A DNA stretch of 64,000 nt from JAJXWB01 sp046349085 (GTDB lineage: Bacteria > Pseudomonadota > Alphaproteobacteria > Rhizobiales > Beijerinckiaceae). This document shows, one piece after another, positions 25,944-33,051 of this stretch (positions are counted from its first letter, which is position 1; every line of letters starts with the position of its first letter). The notes below the pieces were generated by a model. That model was not told the origin of the DNA. It saw only the letters and a list, made by a program, of their open reading frames with translations, and did not search any database. The translations under genes and the position numbers were made by a program. The stretch is from the NCBI GenBank assembly GCA_046349085.1, contig JAXMDA010000005.1, forward strand, positions 248,001 through 312,000. The letters are read 5' to 3'.

Positions 25944-26483
25944 ATGTCCGATCCCTTTTCGAAGCTGATGGGCGCATTCGACCGGGCGGCGGAGGGGGCG
26001 GCGCGCAAATCGGCGCAAATGATCGGGCGCCGTTCGCTCTTGTCCTCGCTGGGCAAGATGCTTGTCGGCGGCGTGGCGCTGCCCATGCTGCCGTTCGACC
26101 GCTCCGCGCATGCCCAAGGCGCCGCGCCCGCGGCCGCGACGGAAAAGACGGACACGGATTGCGACTACTGGCGCTATTGCGCGCTCGACGGCTTTCTCTG
26201 CTCGTGCTGCGGCGGCAGCCTGACCTCCTGCCCGCCGGGCACGGAAGCCTCCGCCGTCACCTGGGTCGGCACATGCCAGAACCCGAGGGACGGCAAGGAC
26301 TACATGGTTTCCTACAACGACTGCTGCGGCAAGACGACCTGCGGACGCTGCCTGTGCAACGCCAATGTGCGCGAACGGCCGGGCTATCTGCTCGGCGTGC
26401 ACAACGACATCAACTGGTGCATGGCCAACACGCCGAGCATGTACCATTGCACGGTGTCGGTGATCGTCGGCGTCGCGGGCTGA
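25944..26483 (+). CDS. aauA: Amine dehydrogenase small (light) subunit with TTQ cofactor, aromatic amine dehydrogenase type
   Basis: This 179-residue protein starts with a long twin-arginine signal (GRRSLLSSLGK near residues 28-38), predicted to be cut near HAQGA (about residue 57). The mature part carries the pair of tryptophans that become TTQ: W107 in VTWVGTC and W158 in DINWCMA, 51 residues apart, and the likely catalytic base D126 in SYNDCCGK. All 14 cysteines of the AADH pattern are present, including C89 (LCSCCGG) and C133 (TTCGRC), which MADH small subunits lack (from memory of the Paracoccus and Methylobacterium sequences). The RERPGY and HNDINWCMAN segments also fit AADH. I chose the ATG at 25944; the GTG at 25929 overlaps aauD and is unlikely. 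Final function (aromatic versus other primary amines) needs a test. Confidence 0.92.
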   Translation: MSDPFSKLMGAFDRAAEGAARKSAQMIGRRSLLSSLGKMLVGGVALPMLPFDRSAHAQGAAPAAATEKTDTDCDYWRYCALDGFLCSCCGGSLTSCPPGTEASAVTWVGTCQNPRDGKDYMVSYNDCCGKTTCGRCLCNANVRERPGYLLGVHNDINWCMANTPSMYHCTVSVIVGVAG

Positions 26484-26487
26484 GGCC

Positions 26488-26907
26488 GTGCGCCAGGTAT
26501 TCGCGATCGCGGCTTGCGCGGCGCTGGCGACGCCCGCCCTCGCGGAAACCAGCGCGCACGGGCTCTACATGCTGCATTGCTCGGGCTGCCACGGCCGCGA
26601 CGGCGCGGGATCGAAGACCGGGCGCGTGCCGCCGTTCGCCGGGATCGTCGGGCATTTCGCCGGCGAGGCGGAGGGCCGCCGCTATCTCGTGCTCGTGCCC
26701 GGCGTCGCCAGTTCCGGCCTCTCGGACGCCGATACGGCGCGCGTTCTCAACTACGTCGTGGAGGAATGGGGCGAGGGCGCCCGGCGCCGCGCCTATACGC
26801 CGGCGGAGGTCGGCGCGATCCGCACGTCGCGCGTCGACGATATCGTGGCGCTGCGGGCGCAGATCGTCGGCGCTCTCGCGCGGCGCGGCGTGCGCGTCGC
26901 CTATTGA
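26488..26907 (+). CDS. Small monohaem c-type cytochrome of the amine dehydrogenase operon
   Basis: This is a 139-residue protein with a signal peptide (cut after ALA near residue 19) and a single haem-attachment site C31-S-G-C34-H35. It starts at a GTG five bases after the aauA stop. It probably takes electrons from the amine dehydrogenase to the respiratory chain, a role suggested by position. A small monohaem cytochrome gene also follows aauA in Alcaligenes faecalis as I recall. Unusually, no methionine follows the haem site, where class I cytochromes have their sixth ligand; the related motif normally reads LNWM and here is LNYVV. The sixth ligand could be a histidine such as H54 or be absent. 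Cytochrome assembly would use the CcmABCD system. Confidence 0.85.
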   Translation: MRQVFAIAACAALATPALAETSAHGLYMLHCSGCHGRDGAGSKTGRVPPFAGIVGHFAGEAEGRRYLVLVPGVASSGLSDADTARVLNYVVEEWGEGARRRAYTPAEVGAIRTSRVDDIVALRAQIVGALARRGVRVAY

Positions 26908-27018
26908 GGGTCCGACTCGAAACTCGTCATGAATGGCCCTGGCGATGATTTTTCCGGTTTGCGCGATAAAAGGGGCGAGCATGTCGGCTCGCATGCGCTG
27001 ATCTGAGGGATTTCATTC

Positions 27019-27987
27019 GTGGCGACCGGACTGCTGGCTCTGCTCGACGACGTGGCGGCGATCGCCAAGGCGGCGGCGGCCTCGATCGACGATGCGCTCG
27101 GTCAGAGCGCTGCGGCCGGGGCGAAGGCCGCCGGCGTGGTGATCGACGACGCCGCGGTGACGCCGCGTTATGTCGCAGGGCTCGATCCCAGGCGCGAACT
27201 GCCGATCGTCGGACGCATCGCGCTGGGTTCGCTGCGCAACAAGCTCGTCTTCCTGCTGCCGGCAGCGCTCGCGCTCGACGCCTTCGCGCCATGGGCGATC
27301 GAGCCCCTGCTCATGTTCGGCGGCGTCTATCTCTGCTACGAAGGCGCGGAAAAGACGATCGAAGCGCTTGTCGGCCACGGCGAGCGCGAGGCGGAAATCG
27401 AAGCCGCGCCGGCGGCCGATTTCGAGGCGCAACGCATCAGCGGCGCGATCCGGACCGATTTCATCCTCTCGGCGGAAATCATGACCATCGCCATGGCCAC
27501 CATCGAGGATGGCAGCCTGTGGACGCGCGGTCTCGCGCTGGCGCTGGTCGGCGTGCTCATGACCATCGGGGTCTACGGCGTGGTCGCGCTGCTGGTGAAG
27601 GCCGACGATATCGGTCTCGCCCTGGCCCGCCGCGCGCGGACGGGGGCCGTACGGGCGATCGGGCGCGGGATCGTCCGGGCCATGCCCGTGCTGATGTCGT
27701 TCCTGGGCGTCGTCGGCGTCGCCGCCATGATCTGGGTCGGCGGGGCCATCCTGACGCACGGACTTGCCCATTTCGGGATTCCCCAGCCGCTGGCGCTGGT
27801 CGATGGCGCCGCGAATTTCGCAGCGCGGTCGCCCCTGGCCGCCGGAGCGGCGCATTGGCTGGGAGCGGCAGCGGCCTCGGGAATCTTCGGGCTTGCGGTC
27901 GGCGCGCTCGCAGTGGCCGTCGTTCATTTTGCGGTCGCCCCGGCGGCGACGGCCGCCATGCGACTTTTTCGACGCGACGCCGGCTGA
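27019..27987 (+). CDS. DUF808/YedI-like inner-membrane protein
   Basis: This 322-residue polytopic membrane protein matches the DUF808 family (E. coli YedI): the start GLLALLDDVAAIAKAAAASIDDALGQ, then YVAGLDPRRELPIVGRIALGSLRNKL, and five or more transmembrane helices, including FLLPAALALDAFAPWAIEPLLMFGG. The function of the family is unknown. It starts at a GTG (27019) with GAGGGA eight bases upstream. It stands 111 bp after the cytochrome gene and is probably a separate unit, since it has no link with amine oxidation in other genomes that I know of. Confidence 0.85.
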   Translation: MATGLLALLDDVAAIAKAAAASIDDALGQSAAAGAKAAGVVIDDAAVTPRYVAGLDPRRELPIVGRIALGSLRNKLVFLLPAALALDAFAPWAIEPLLMFGGVYLCYEGAEKTIEALVGHGEREAEIEAAPAADFEAQRISGAIRTDFILSAEIMTIAMATIEDGSLWTRGLALALVGVLMTIGVYGVVALLVKADDIGLALARRARTGAVRAIGRGIVRAMPVLMSFLGVVGVAAMIWVGGAILTHGLAHFGIPQPLALVDGAANFAARSPLAAGAAHWLGAAAASGIFGLAVGALAVAVVHFAVAPAATAAMRLFRRDAG

Positions 27988-28062
27988 TCCCGCAGCCCGT
28001 GTTGCACCGCAACCGGGACGGTGGCAATAAGGCCGATCCATTCGCCTCCCCGGGAGAGTTCG

Positions 28063-29748
28063 ATGACTGCGGCCGCCCTCGAGAAGAACGCGCCCTCGCA
28101 CGACAAATGGCTCGACGACGCGGAAGCCGCGCTCAAATCCGTCGAGGCCTTCTATTTCGACGCGACCGAAGGCGTGCGCGCGCTGGTGTCGAAGGACGGC
28201 AAGATTTCGTCCGCCCTGCTCGAGCGCGAGCAGCATGCGGCGCACGGCCTGTCCTGGCTCGCGACCTACGTGCAGGCGGTGCGCGAGATGATCGCCTATG
28301 CGCGCCGGATGGAGCAGGAAGGCAAGCTCGGCGAGACCGAAGTCCTGCTCACCCGCATCGGCCTCAGCGAGTATGTCGCGCAGATCTTCGGCGGCATTCC
28401 GATGAGCCAGGGCGAGATGGTGCGCCCCTCCGACTTCGGCCTTTCGCCCGAGCAGGTCGCGAAGCGCCGCACGGCGGCGGTCGAAGGCGTGATCGCTTCC
28501 GGCAATACGGCGAAGAACCGCGCGCGGCTCGCCGATCTGATCGACCATGCCGAGGCGCATGCGACGGTCGGCGAACCCGGCCTCGACGAGACGCTGGAAG
28601 CGATCCGCACCGAGATGCGCAAGTTCGCCGAGGCGGAAGTCATTCCGCACGCCCACAAGTGGCACCTGAAGAACGAGTACATTCCGCTCGAGGTCATCAA
28701 GGGCCTCGCCGATCTCGGCGTCTTCGGCCTGACGATCCCCGAGGAATTCGGCGGCATGGGCCTGTCCAAGACCTCGATGTGCGTCGTGACGGAAGAATTG
28801 TCGCGCGCCTATATCGGCGTCGGCTCGCTCGGCACGCGGCCGGAAATCGCCGCCGAACTGATCCTGGCCGGGGGCACGCCGGAGCAGAAGGCGCATTACC
28901 TGCCCAAGATCGCCAGCGGCGAAATCCTGCCGACGGCGGTGTTCACCGAGCCGAACACGGGCTCAGACCTCGCCTCGCTGCGCACGCGCGCGGTGAAGGA
29001 AGGCGACGTCTACAAGGTCTACGGCAACAAGACCTGGATCACCCATCCCGTGCGCGCCGACCTGATGACGCTGCTGGTGCGCACCAATCCGAACGAGCCG
29101 GGCTACAAGGGCCTCTCCATGCTGCTCGCCGAAAAGCCGCGCGGCGACGATTCCAATCCCTTCCCCGCAGAAGGCATGACCGGCGGCGAGATCGAGGTGC
29201 TCGGCTACCGCGGCATGAAGGAATTCGAAATCGGCTTCGACGGGTTCGAGGTGAAGGCGGAAAACCTGCTCGGCGGCGAGGAAGGCCAGGGCTTCAAGCA
29301 GCTCATGCAGACCTTCGAATCCGCGCGCATCCAGACGGCGGCGCGCGCCGTCGGCGTGGCGCAATCGGCGATGGAGCTCGGCCTGCGCTACGCCAAGGAG
29401 CGCATCCAGTTCTCCAAGCCGCTGATCTCCTTCCCGCGCGTGTCGGACAAGATCGTGATGATGGCGGTGGAAACGCACATCGCGCGTCAGCTCACCTATT
29501 TTTCCGCGCGCGCCAAGGACGAGGGACGGCGCTGCGATCTCGAAGCCGGCATGGCGAAGCTGCTCGGCGCGCGCGTCGCTTGGGCGGCCGCCGACAATGC
29601 GCTGCAGATTCACGGCGGCAACGGCTTCGCGCTGGAATACGCGATCTCGCGCGTGCTGTGCGATGCGCGCATCCTCAACATTTTCGAGGGCGCGGCGGAA
29701 GTGCAGGCCATGGTGATCGCGCGCCGCCTGCTCGAAGGCGGCAATTGA
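28063..29748 (+). CDS. mcd: (2S)-methylsuccinyl-CoA dehydrogenase
   Basis: This acyl-CoA dehydrogenase family flavoenzyme has 561 residues, much longer than ordinary acyl-CoA dehydrogenases (about 380). It has an N-terminal extension of about 170 residues before the regular domain starts (DETLEAIRTEMRKFAE). That size and sequences such as MCVVTEELSRAYIGVGSLGTR, AVFTEPNTGSDLASLRTRAV, FESARIQTAARAVGVAQSA and LQIHGGNGFALEYA match Mcd, the key oxidation step of the ethylmalonyl-CoA pathway: (2S)-methylsuccinyl-CoA to mesaconyl-C1-CoA. The N-terminal ATG at 28063 has GGGAG in front; an in-frame start 14 codons earlier was rejected. The pathway allows growth on C1 or C2 substrates without isocitrate lyase. 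The other pathway genes (ccr, ecm) are not in the window. Confidence 0.95.
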   Translation: MTAAALEKNAPSHDKWLDDAEAALKSVEAFYFDATEGVRALVSKDGKISSALLEREQHAAHGLSWLATYVQAVREMIAYARRMEQEGKLGETEVLLTRIGLSEYVAQIFGGIPMSQGEMVRPSDFGLSPEQVAKRRTAAVEGVIASGNTAKNRARLADLIDHAEAHATVGEPGLDETLEAIRTEMRKFAEAEVIPHAHKWHLKNEYIPLEVIKGLADLGVFGLTIPEEFGGMGLSKTSMCVVTEELSRAYIGVGSLGTRPEIAAELILAGGTPEQKAHYLPKIASGEILPTAVFTEPNTGSDLASLRTRAVKEGDVYKVYGNKTWITHPVRADLMTLLVRTNPNEPGYKGLSMLLAEKPRGDDSNPFPAEGMTGGEIEVLGYRGMKEFEIGFDGFEVKAENLLGGEEGQGFKQLMQTFESARIQTAARAVGVAQSAMELGLRYAKERIQFSKPLISFPRVSDKIVMMAVETHIARQLTYFSARAKDEGRRCDLEAGMAKLLGARVAWAAADNALQIHGGNGFALEYAISRVLCDARILNIFEGAAEVQAMVIARRLLEGGN

Positions 29749-29815
29749 CGCCGCATGGCCGGCGCCGTCGAAATACGGCGCTGGCCTCCAGAAATTTACC
29801 TTCGACCGGGCAGGC

Positions 29816-30121
29816 TCAATCGAAGTTGAAGGTGGCGTGGACGCGATAGTCGCATGCCTGGATCGTATCGACATTGCGATCCAGGAGCTGGAATTTGAGC
29901 TTTAGCTTGCCGCCCTTGTCGCGGCTGACGCCCATGCTGTACGTGCTGATATCATGGGCGCCCGCCCCGTTCCGGTAGACGCCGAACTCATACGAGCGGA
30001 GCTCGTCCCAGAACGGAATTTCCTTCTCGACGACAAGAAGAAATCGTCCATCCGGATTCGATGGATCATTGAGAGGGGCGCCCTTGGGGACCGTGACGTC
30101 GTAGTCGAATTTTCTGCTCAT
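29816..30121 (-). CDS. Hypothetical protein, 101 residues
   Basis: The frame starts at the ATG at 30121 with GGAGGA six to ten bases upstream; an earlier in-frame ATG would add 25 residues. The protein appears soluble and mostly beta-stranded, with VTVPKGAPLNDPSNPDGRF and AFGVYRNGAGAHDIST parts and one cysteine. I recognise no family. A good ribosome site, an extended frame and codon use like the neighbours support it as a real gene. It is convergent with mcd. Confidence 0.6.
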   Translation of the reverse strand: MSRKFDYDVTVPKGAPLNDPSNPDGRFLLVVEKEIPFWDELRSYEFGVYRNGAGAHDISTYSMGVSRDKGGKLKLKFQLLDRNVDTIQACDYRVHATFNFD

Positions 30122-30223
30122 CGCGCGTCCTCCCGGCGCATGCGTGACCTTGACAATATGGTCCTGACCGCAACGCCATACGATGAGCAACCTCACGGTC
30201 GCCCGGGCGCTTGCGACATTTTT

Positions 30224-30454
30224 TCAGGGTTGAGGATCGCGCTGCGTTGTGGCGGCGCCGTCGACGCGCGGCGCGGCGCGGGCCAGCGCGCTTGCGCCCG
30301 ACAGCGTCGCGCTCGCGCCCGCCGCGGCGACGCCGCCGGCCGTCGAAACGGCGGTTACGCCGGCCGAGCCTGCGGCCCCGATGGCGCCGAGGATGGCGCA
30401 TCCGGCGGATGCGTGCGCGCTTGCGAGCGCAATGAGGGCCAGCGTCAGTCTCAT
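30224..30454 (-). CDS. Small putative lipoprotein or secreted Ala-rich protein
   Basis: A 76-residue frame begins at the ATG at 30454 with a short N-terminal hydrophobic part and a lipobox-like ASAGC at residues 15-19, suggesting lipid attachment near C19. The rest is rich in Ala, Gly and Ser. The ORF can be extended upstream to 30535 but the signal-like start favours 30454. I do not recognise it. It lies 100 bp upstream of the 29816-30121 gene on the same strand. Confidence 0.45.
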   Translation of the reverse strand: MRLTLALIALASAHASAGCAILGAIGAAGSAGVTAVSTAGGVAAAGASATLSGASALARAAPRVDGAATTQRDPQP

Positions 30455-30650
30455 CCACTCATCTTGGAGGCGTCGCGTTAGCAATTCGCGAATGCTGCAG
30501 CTTGCGTCGTCGCCCAAGTCCTTGCGCGGCGTCATCGCGTTTGCGCGCAGTCAGGCGTTGAATTGACGATGAGCATTTGTTTCGATGCGCGTTCGGGCGG
30601 AAAGCGGCTCACACTTTTCCTGAACGCGCTCCAACGACGAGGAGAAACCG

Positions 30651-31106
30651 ATGAATCTGGTCCGCATCCACAACAAGGCCTGGGTTCTGGTCGGCGACGG
30701 CCGCAAGGCGCTGTTCCTGCGCAATGAAGGCGACGCCGACCTGCTCGATCTCCGGCGCGCGTCTGTGCGGCTGGACGACAATCCGCCGACGCGCGACCAG
30801 GGGACCGATGCGCCGGGACGCGCGCAGGGAAGCGCCGGTCCGCGCAGCGCCGTCGAGACGACAGACTGGCACGACCTCGCCGAACACCGATTCGCCGAGA
30901 GCCTCGCTGCCGAGATCGACGAGGCGGTGCGGTCCGGCGCCTGCAAGGAGATCACGCTCGTCGCGCCGCCGAAGGTGCTGGGCGACCTGCGCAAGAGCCT
31001 GCACAGCGAGACGCTGAAGCACGTGAAGGGCGAAGTGCCCAAGGATCTGACGCATCACCGCATCGGCGACATCGAGCAGATTCTCGGCAAGCTCGGCAAG
31101 GTCTGA
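30651..31106 (+). CDS. Host attachment family protein (Host_attach)
   Basis: This 151-residue soluble protein fits the Host_attach family (proteins first described as needed for attachment to host cells): the start VRIHNKAWVLVGDGRKALFLRNEGD, a conserved block DWHDLAEHRFAESLAAEIDEAV and KEITLVAPPKVLGDLRKSLHSET. The name comes from plant-associated bacteria, but the domain is widespread in alphaproteobacteria, including free-living ones, and resembles a nucleotide or RNA-binding release-factor-like domain. The biochemical role is not established. Start at the ATG at 30651, with GAGGAGA just upstream. Confidence 0.85.
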   Translation: MNLVRIHNKAWVLVGDGRKALFLRNEGDADLLDLRRASVRLDDNPPTRDQGTDAPGRAQGSAGPRSAVETTDWHDLAEHRFAESLAAEIDEAVRSGACKEITLVAPPKVLGDLRKSLHSETLKHVKGEVPKDLTHHRIGDIEQILGKLGKV

Positions 31107-31127
31107 GATCGGGCCGCCGTCAAAGCA

Positions 31128-31154
31128 GAACGCCCGGCGTATGGCCGGGCGTTC
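31128..31154. terminator. Hairpin between convergent genes
   Basis: GAACGCCCGGC (31128-31138) pairs with GCCGGGCGTTC (31144-31154) around a GTATG loop, 22 bases after the host attachment gene and 22 bases beyond the stop of the convergent Omp25-like gene. No long T-run follows on either strand, only short ones, so it may be a bidirectional hairpin that works weakly or with Rho. Confidence 0.6.
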
Positions 31155-31175
31155 GCGTGTCGATAACGGGTTCGC

Positions 31176-31928
31176 TCAGTACTTCGCGTAGACCGGCGCG
31201 CCGGCGAAGTTGAAGCGATAGTTGACGCCGACGCGGGCGATATGGTCGGCCGTCTTCAGATTGACCGTGGCCGGCAGCAGCGTGGCGGCGTCGGTGTAGG
31301 TCACGCCCTTCGAGCCGAGATCGGCGTAGAGATATTCGCCCTTGATCGACCAGTTGTCGGTCACGGCGAATTCCGCGCCGGCGCCGAGCGTCCATCCCGC
31401 CTGCAAGCCCGGGGTTCCGTTGCGCGCGCCGAACACGGCGAGCGGCATGGAGACGATCGCGTTGGGGGCGGCCGCATTGCCGTAGGCGAGGCCGCCCGTG
31501 ACATAGATGAGCGCGCGATCGAAGCCGTAGCCGAGGCGGCCGCGCAGCGTGCCGAGATAACCGTCGTTGGTCGAGCTGGAGGCGCTCATCGGCGGCGTCA
31601 CCGTAGCCTTGGAGCGATAGGCGAGGTCCGTCTCGACGCCGACGACGACGCGGCTCGCGGTCTGCCAGTTGTAGCCGGCCGTGCCGCCGATGAGCGCGCC
31701 GCCGCCGCCAAGCCTGCCGTCGATGCCGGTGAACGGCGCGATGCGCGAATTGTTGAACCAGCCGCCGCCGTTCACGCCGACATAGAGGCCGGACCACGTG
31801 AAGATCGGCGCGGGCGCCGCGACATAGGCCGGCGGCGGCGCCTTGCGGGAGGGAAGGTCGGCGGCCATGGCGCCGCCAGCGAGCGTGGGGGCTGCAAGGG
31901 CTACCGCCAGAAGTCGAACCATACGCAT
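31176..31928 (-). CDS. Omp25-like outer membrane beta-barrel protein, second copy
   Basis: This is a 250-residue protein of the same type as that at 18474-19154. A signal peptide ends near AMAAD, followed by ADLPSRKAPPPAYVAAPAP and the hallmark FTWSGLYVGVNGGGWF. The barrel part has GAGAEFAVTDNWSIKGEYLYADLG, and the chain ends in YRFNFAGAPVYAKY with a C-terminal Tyr. It likely sits in the outer membrane as an eight-stranded barrel with surface loops. Paralogues of the family are commonly differently regulated. The start ATG is at 31928. Confidence 0.92.
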   Translation of the reverse strand: MRMVRLLAVALAAPTLAGGAMAADLPSRKAPPPAYVAAPAPIFTWSGLYVGVNGGGWFNNSRIAPFTGIDGRLGGGGALIGGTAGYNWQTASRVVVGVETDLAYRSKATVTPPMSASSSTNDGYLGTLRGRLGYGFDRALIYVTGGLAYGNAAAPNAIVSMPLAVFGARNGTPGLQAGWTLGAGAEFAVTDNWSIKGEYLYADLGSKGVTYTDAATLLPATVNLKTADHIARVGVNYRFNFAGAPVYAKY

Positions 31929-32367
31929 ATCACTGTCCTCTACTTGCGGCGGCGCGTCCCGGCGCCGCGATCACACTTTGCAGACGGGTCGCAGCCTGGC
32001 CCGGCGCTGGCTCCGTCAATGAACTGGGCCTTGCGGCCCGATGGCCGCCGTCAGTCGAAGCTCGTTCGAAATCAAGCAATTAACCACCAAGAGGCGGCGA
32101 CAATACGAGCGAATTCGCTAACGCGGTTTTAACGTAAAGAGATTTCCGCGCGCATTGTTGCGGCGCCGCGGCAAAGGGTTCGGCCATGGTTAAGCGGCGG
32201 TGAACGCGCCACGCTAACCTTAACCGCGGATTCGTATGAAATGTCACAGCGCGCCGGCGAAATTGCGCGTAATCTTAAAGCGTGCTGAGCGGGGCAATCG
32301 TTGCGGGCGCAAACACGCATCGCCGACGAGAGCGACGCGACGCCTCCTCTTGTTGCGTTCCAGCGCC
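31929..32367. other. Intergenic region between two divergent genes
   Basis: These 439 bases are AT-richer in places (near CAATTAACCACC and GGTTTTAACGTAAAG) and hold short TTAACC-type words on both strands, including an inverted pair near 32186-32225 (GGTTAAG ... CTTAACC). Such words can be part of regulator or methylation sites in alphaproteobacteria, but I cannot assign one. No gene was recognised. Confidence 0.5.
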
Positions 32368-33039
32368 ATGTTCCACAGCGTCGAAATCGGGCAGGCGTCA
32401 GGCCTCGCGCCACGCGGCGACCGTAGCCGCGACCAGGCCTTCTCGGCCTTCGTCTCCAGCGATAGCGATCTCGTAGGCCTCGTCGCCTTCGCGCTGCACG
32501 AGCGGCAGTTCGAGGAATGGCGCGCGGAAATGGCCCGCGCCTGCGGACGCCCGCCGACGCAGGACGAGATTCATGCGCACAGGCTCGGCGAGACGACGCC
32601 GCGCCGGATCGCCGCCTATCGCTTTCTCGCGCAGGAAAGCCTGCAGGGCCGCGGCTCGCACAAATCGGCGCGCGCGGCCTATTGCGACGCGCCCGAGTTC
32701 GAACTGTTCTGCGCGTCGGAATATGATTTCGTCGGCATGGTCGCCTACGCGATCCACGAACAGCAGGCGCGCGAATGGCGCGAGGCGGTCCGCGGCGCCT
32801 ACGGCCGCGCGCCCACATCCGACGAGGAGCGCGCGCATCGCGTCAGCGAGACCAGTCCGCGCCGCATCCTCGCCTACCGCTTTCTCGCCGGCGAGCGGCT
32901 TGCCGGCCGCGGGCCGGACCTGACCCCCGGCGTCTCGAAAGTGTCGTTCATCGTGCGGGCGCTCGGCCGCGAAGCGCGAAGCCGGGAAGGAAAGTCGCGC
33001 CTGTGGCGCAATTGGGGTTTTCGCTTCGGACGCGCCTGA
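32368..33039 (+). CDS. Protein with two tandem copies of an unrecognised roughly 66-residue domain
   Basis: The frame starting at the ATG at 32368 encodes 223 residues; the annotation could begin at 32236 but that part lacks domain character. Residues 31-96 and 117-182 are two copies of the same sequence, aligning without gaps with 40 of 66 identical. Each has a D-x-V-G-x-V-A-x-A-x-H-E helix, EW, an RxPT-x-DE turn, an AHRxxET(S/T)PRRI block and YRFLA-E-L-GRG end. A linker with two basic stretches joins them, and a basic C-terminal region of about 40 residues follows. No signal peptide or membrane segment is visible, so it is likely cytoplasmic. Charged motifs and the basic end would suit a nucleic-acid or protein-binding role, but I recognise no family. 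The region upstream is 439 bp without a gene. Confidence 0.75.
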   Translation: MFHSVEIGQASGLAPRGDRSRDQAFSAFVSSDSDLVGLVAFALHERQFEEWRAEMARACGRPPTQDEIHAHRLGETTPRRIAAYRFLAQESLQGRGSHKSARAAYCDAPEFELFCASEYDFVGMVAYAIHEQQAREWREAVRGAYGRAPTSDEERAHRVSETSPRRILAYRFLAGERLAGRGPDLTPGVSKVSFIVRALGREARSREGKSRLWRNWGFRFGRA

Positions 33040-33051
33040 GCGCCCGCCCGC

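Noticed and set aside
23633..26483. Calling the amine dehydrogenase operon mau (methylamine dehydrogenase)
   Set aside because: The gene order and the extra cysteine pair fit the aromatic type better, and the cluster lacks mauG and mauC. It remains possible until a tree or assay is done.
27291..29849. 852-codon plus-strand frame overlapping DUF808 and mcd
   Set aside because: It is an alternate-frame shadow of both genes with Arg/Gly/Asp bias and no motif.
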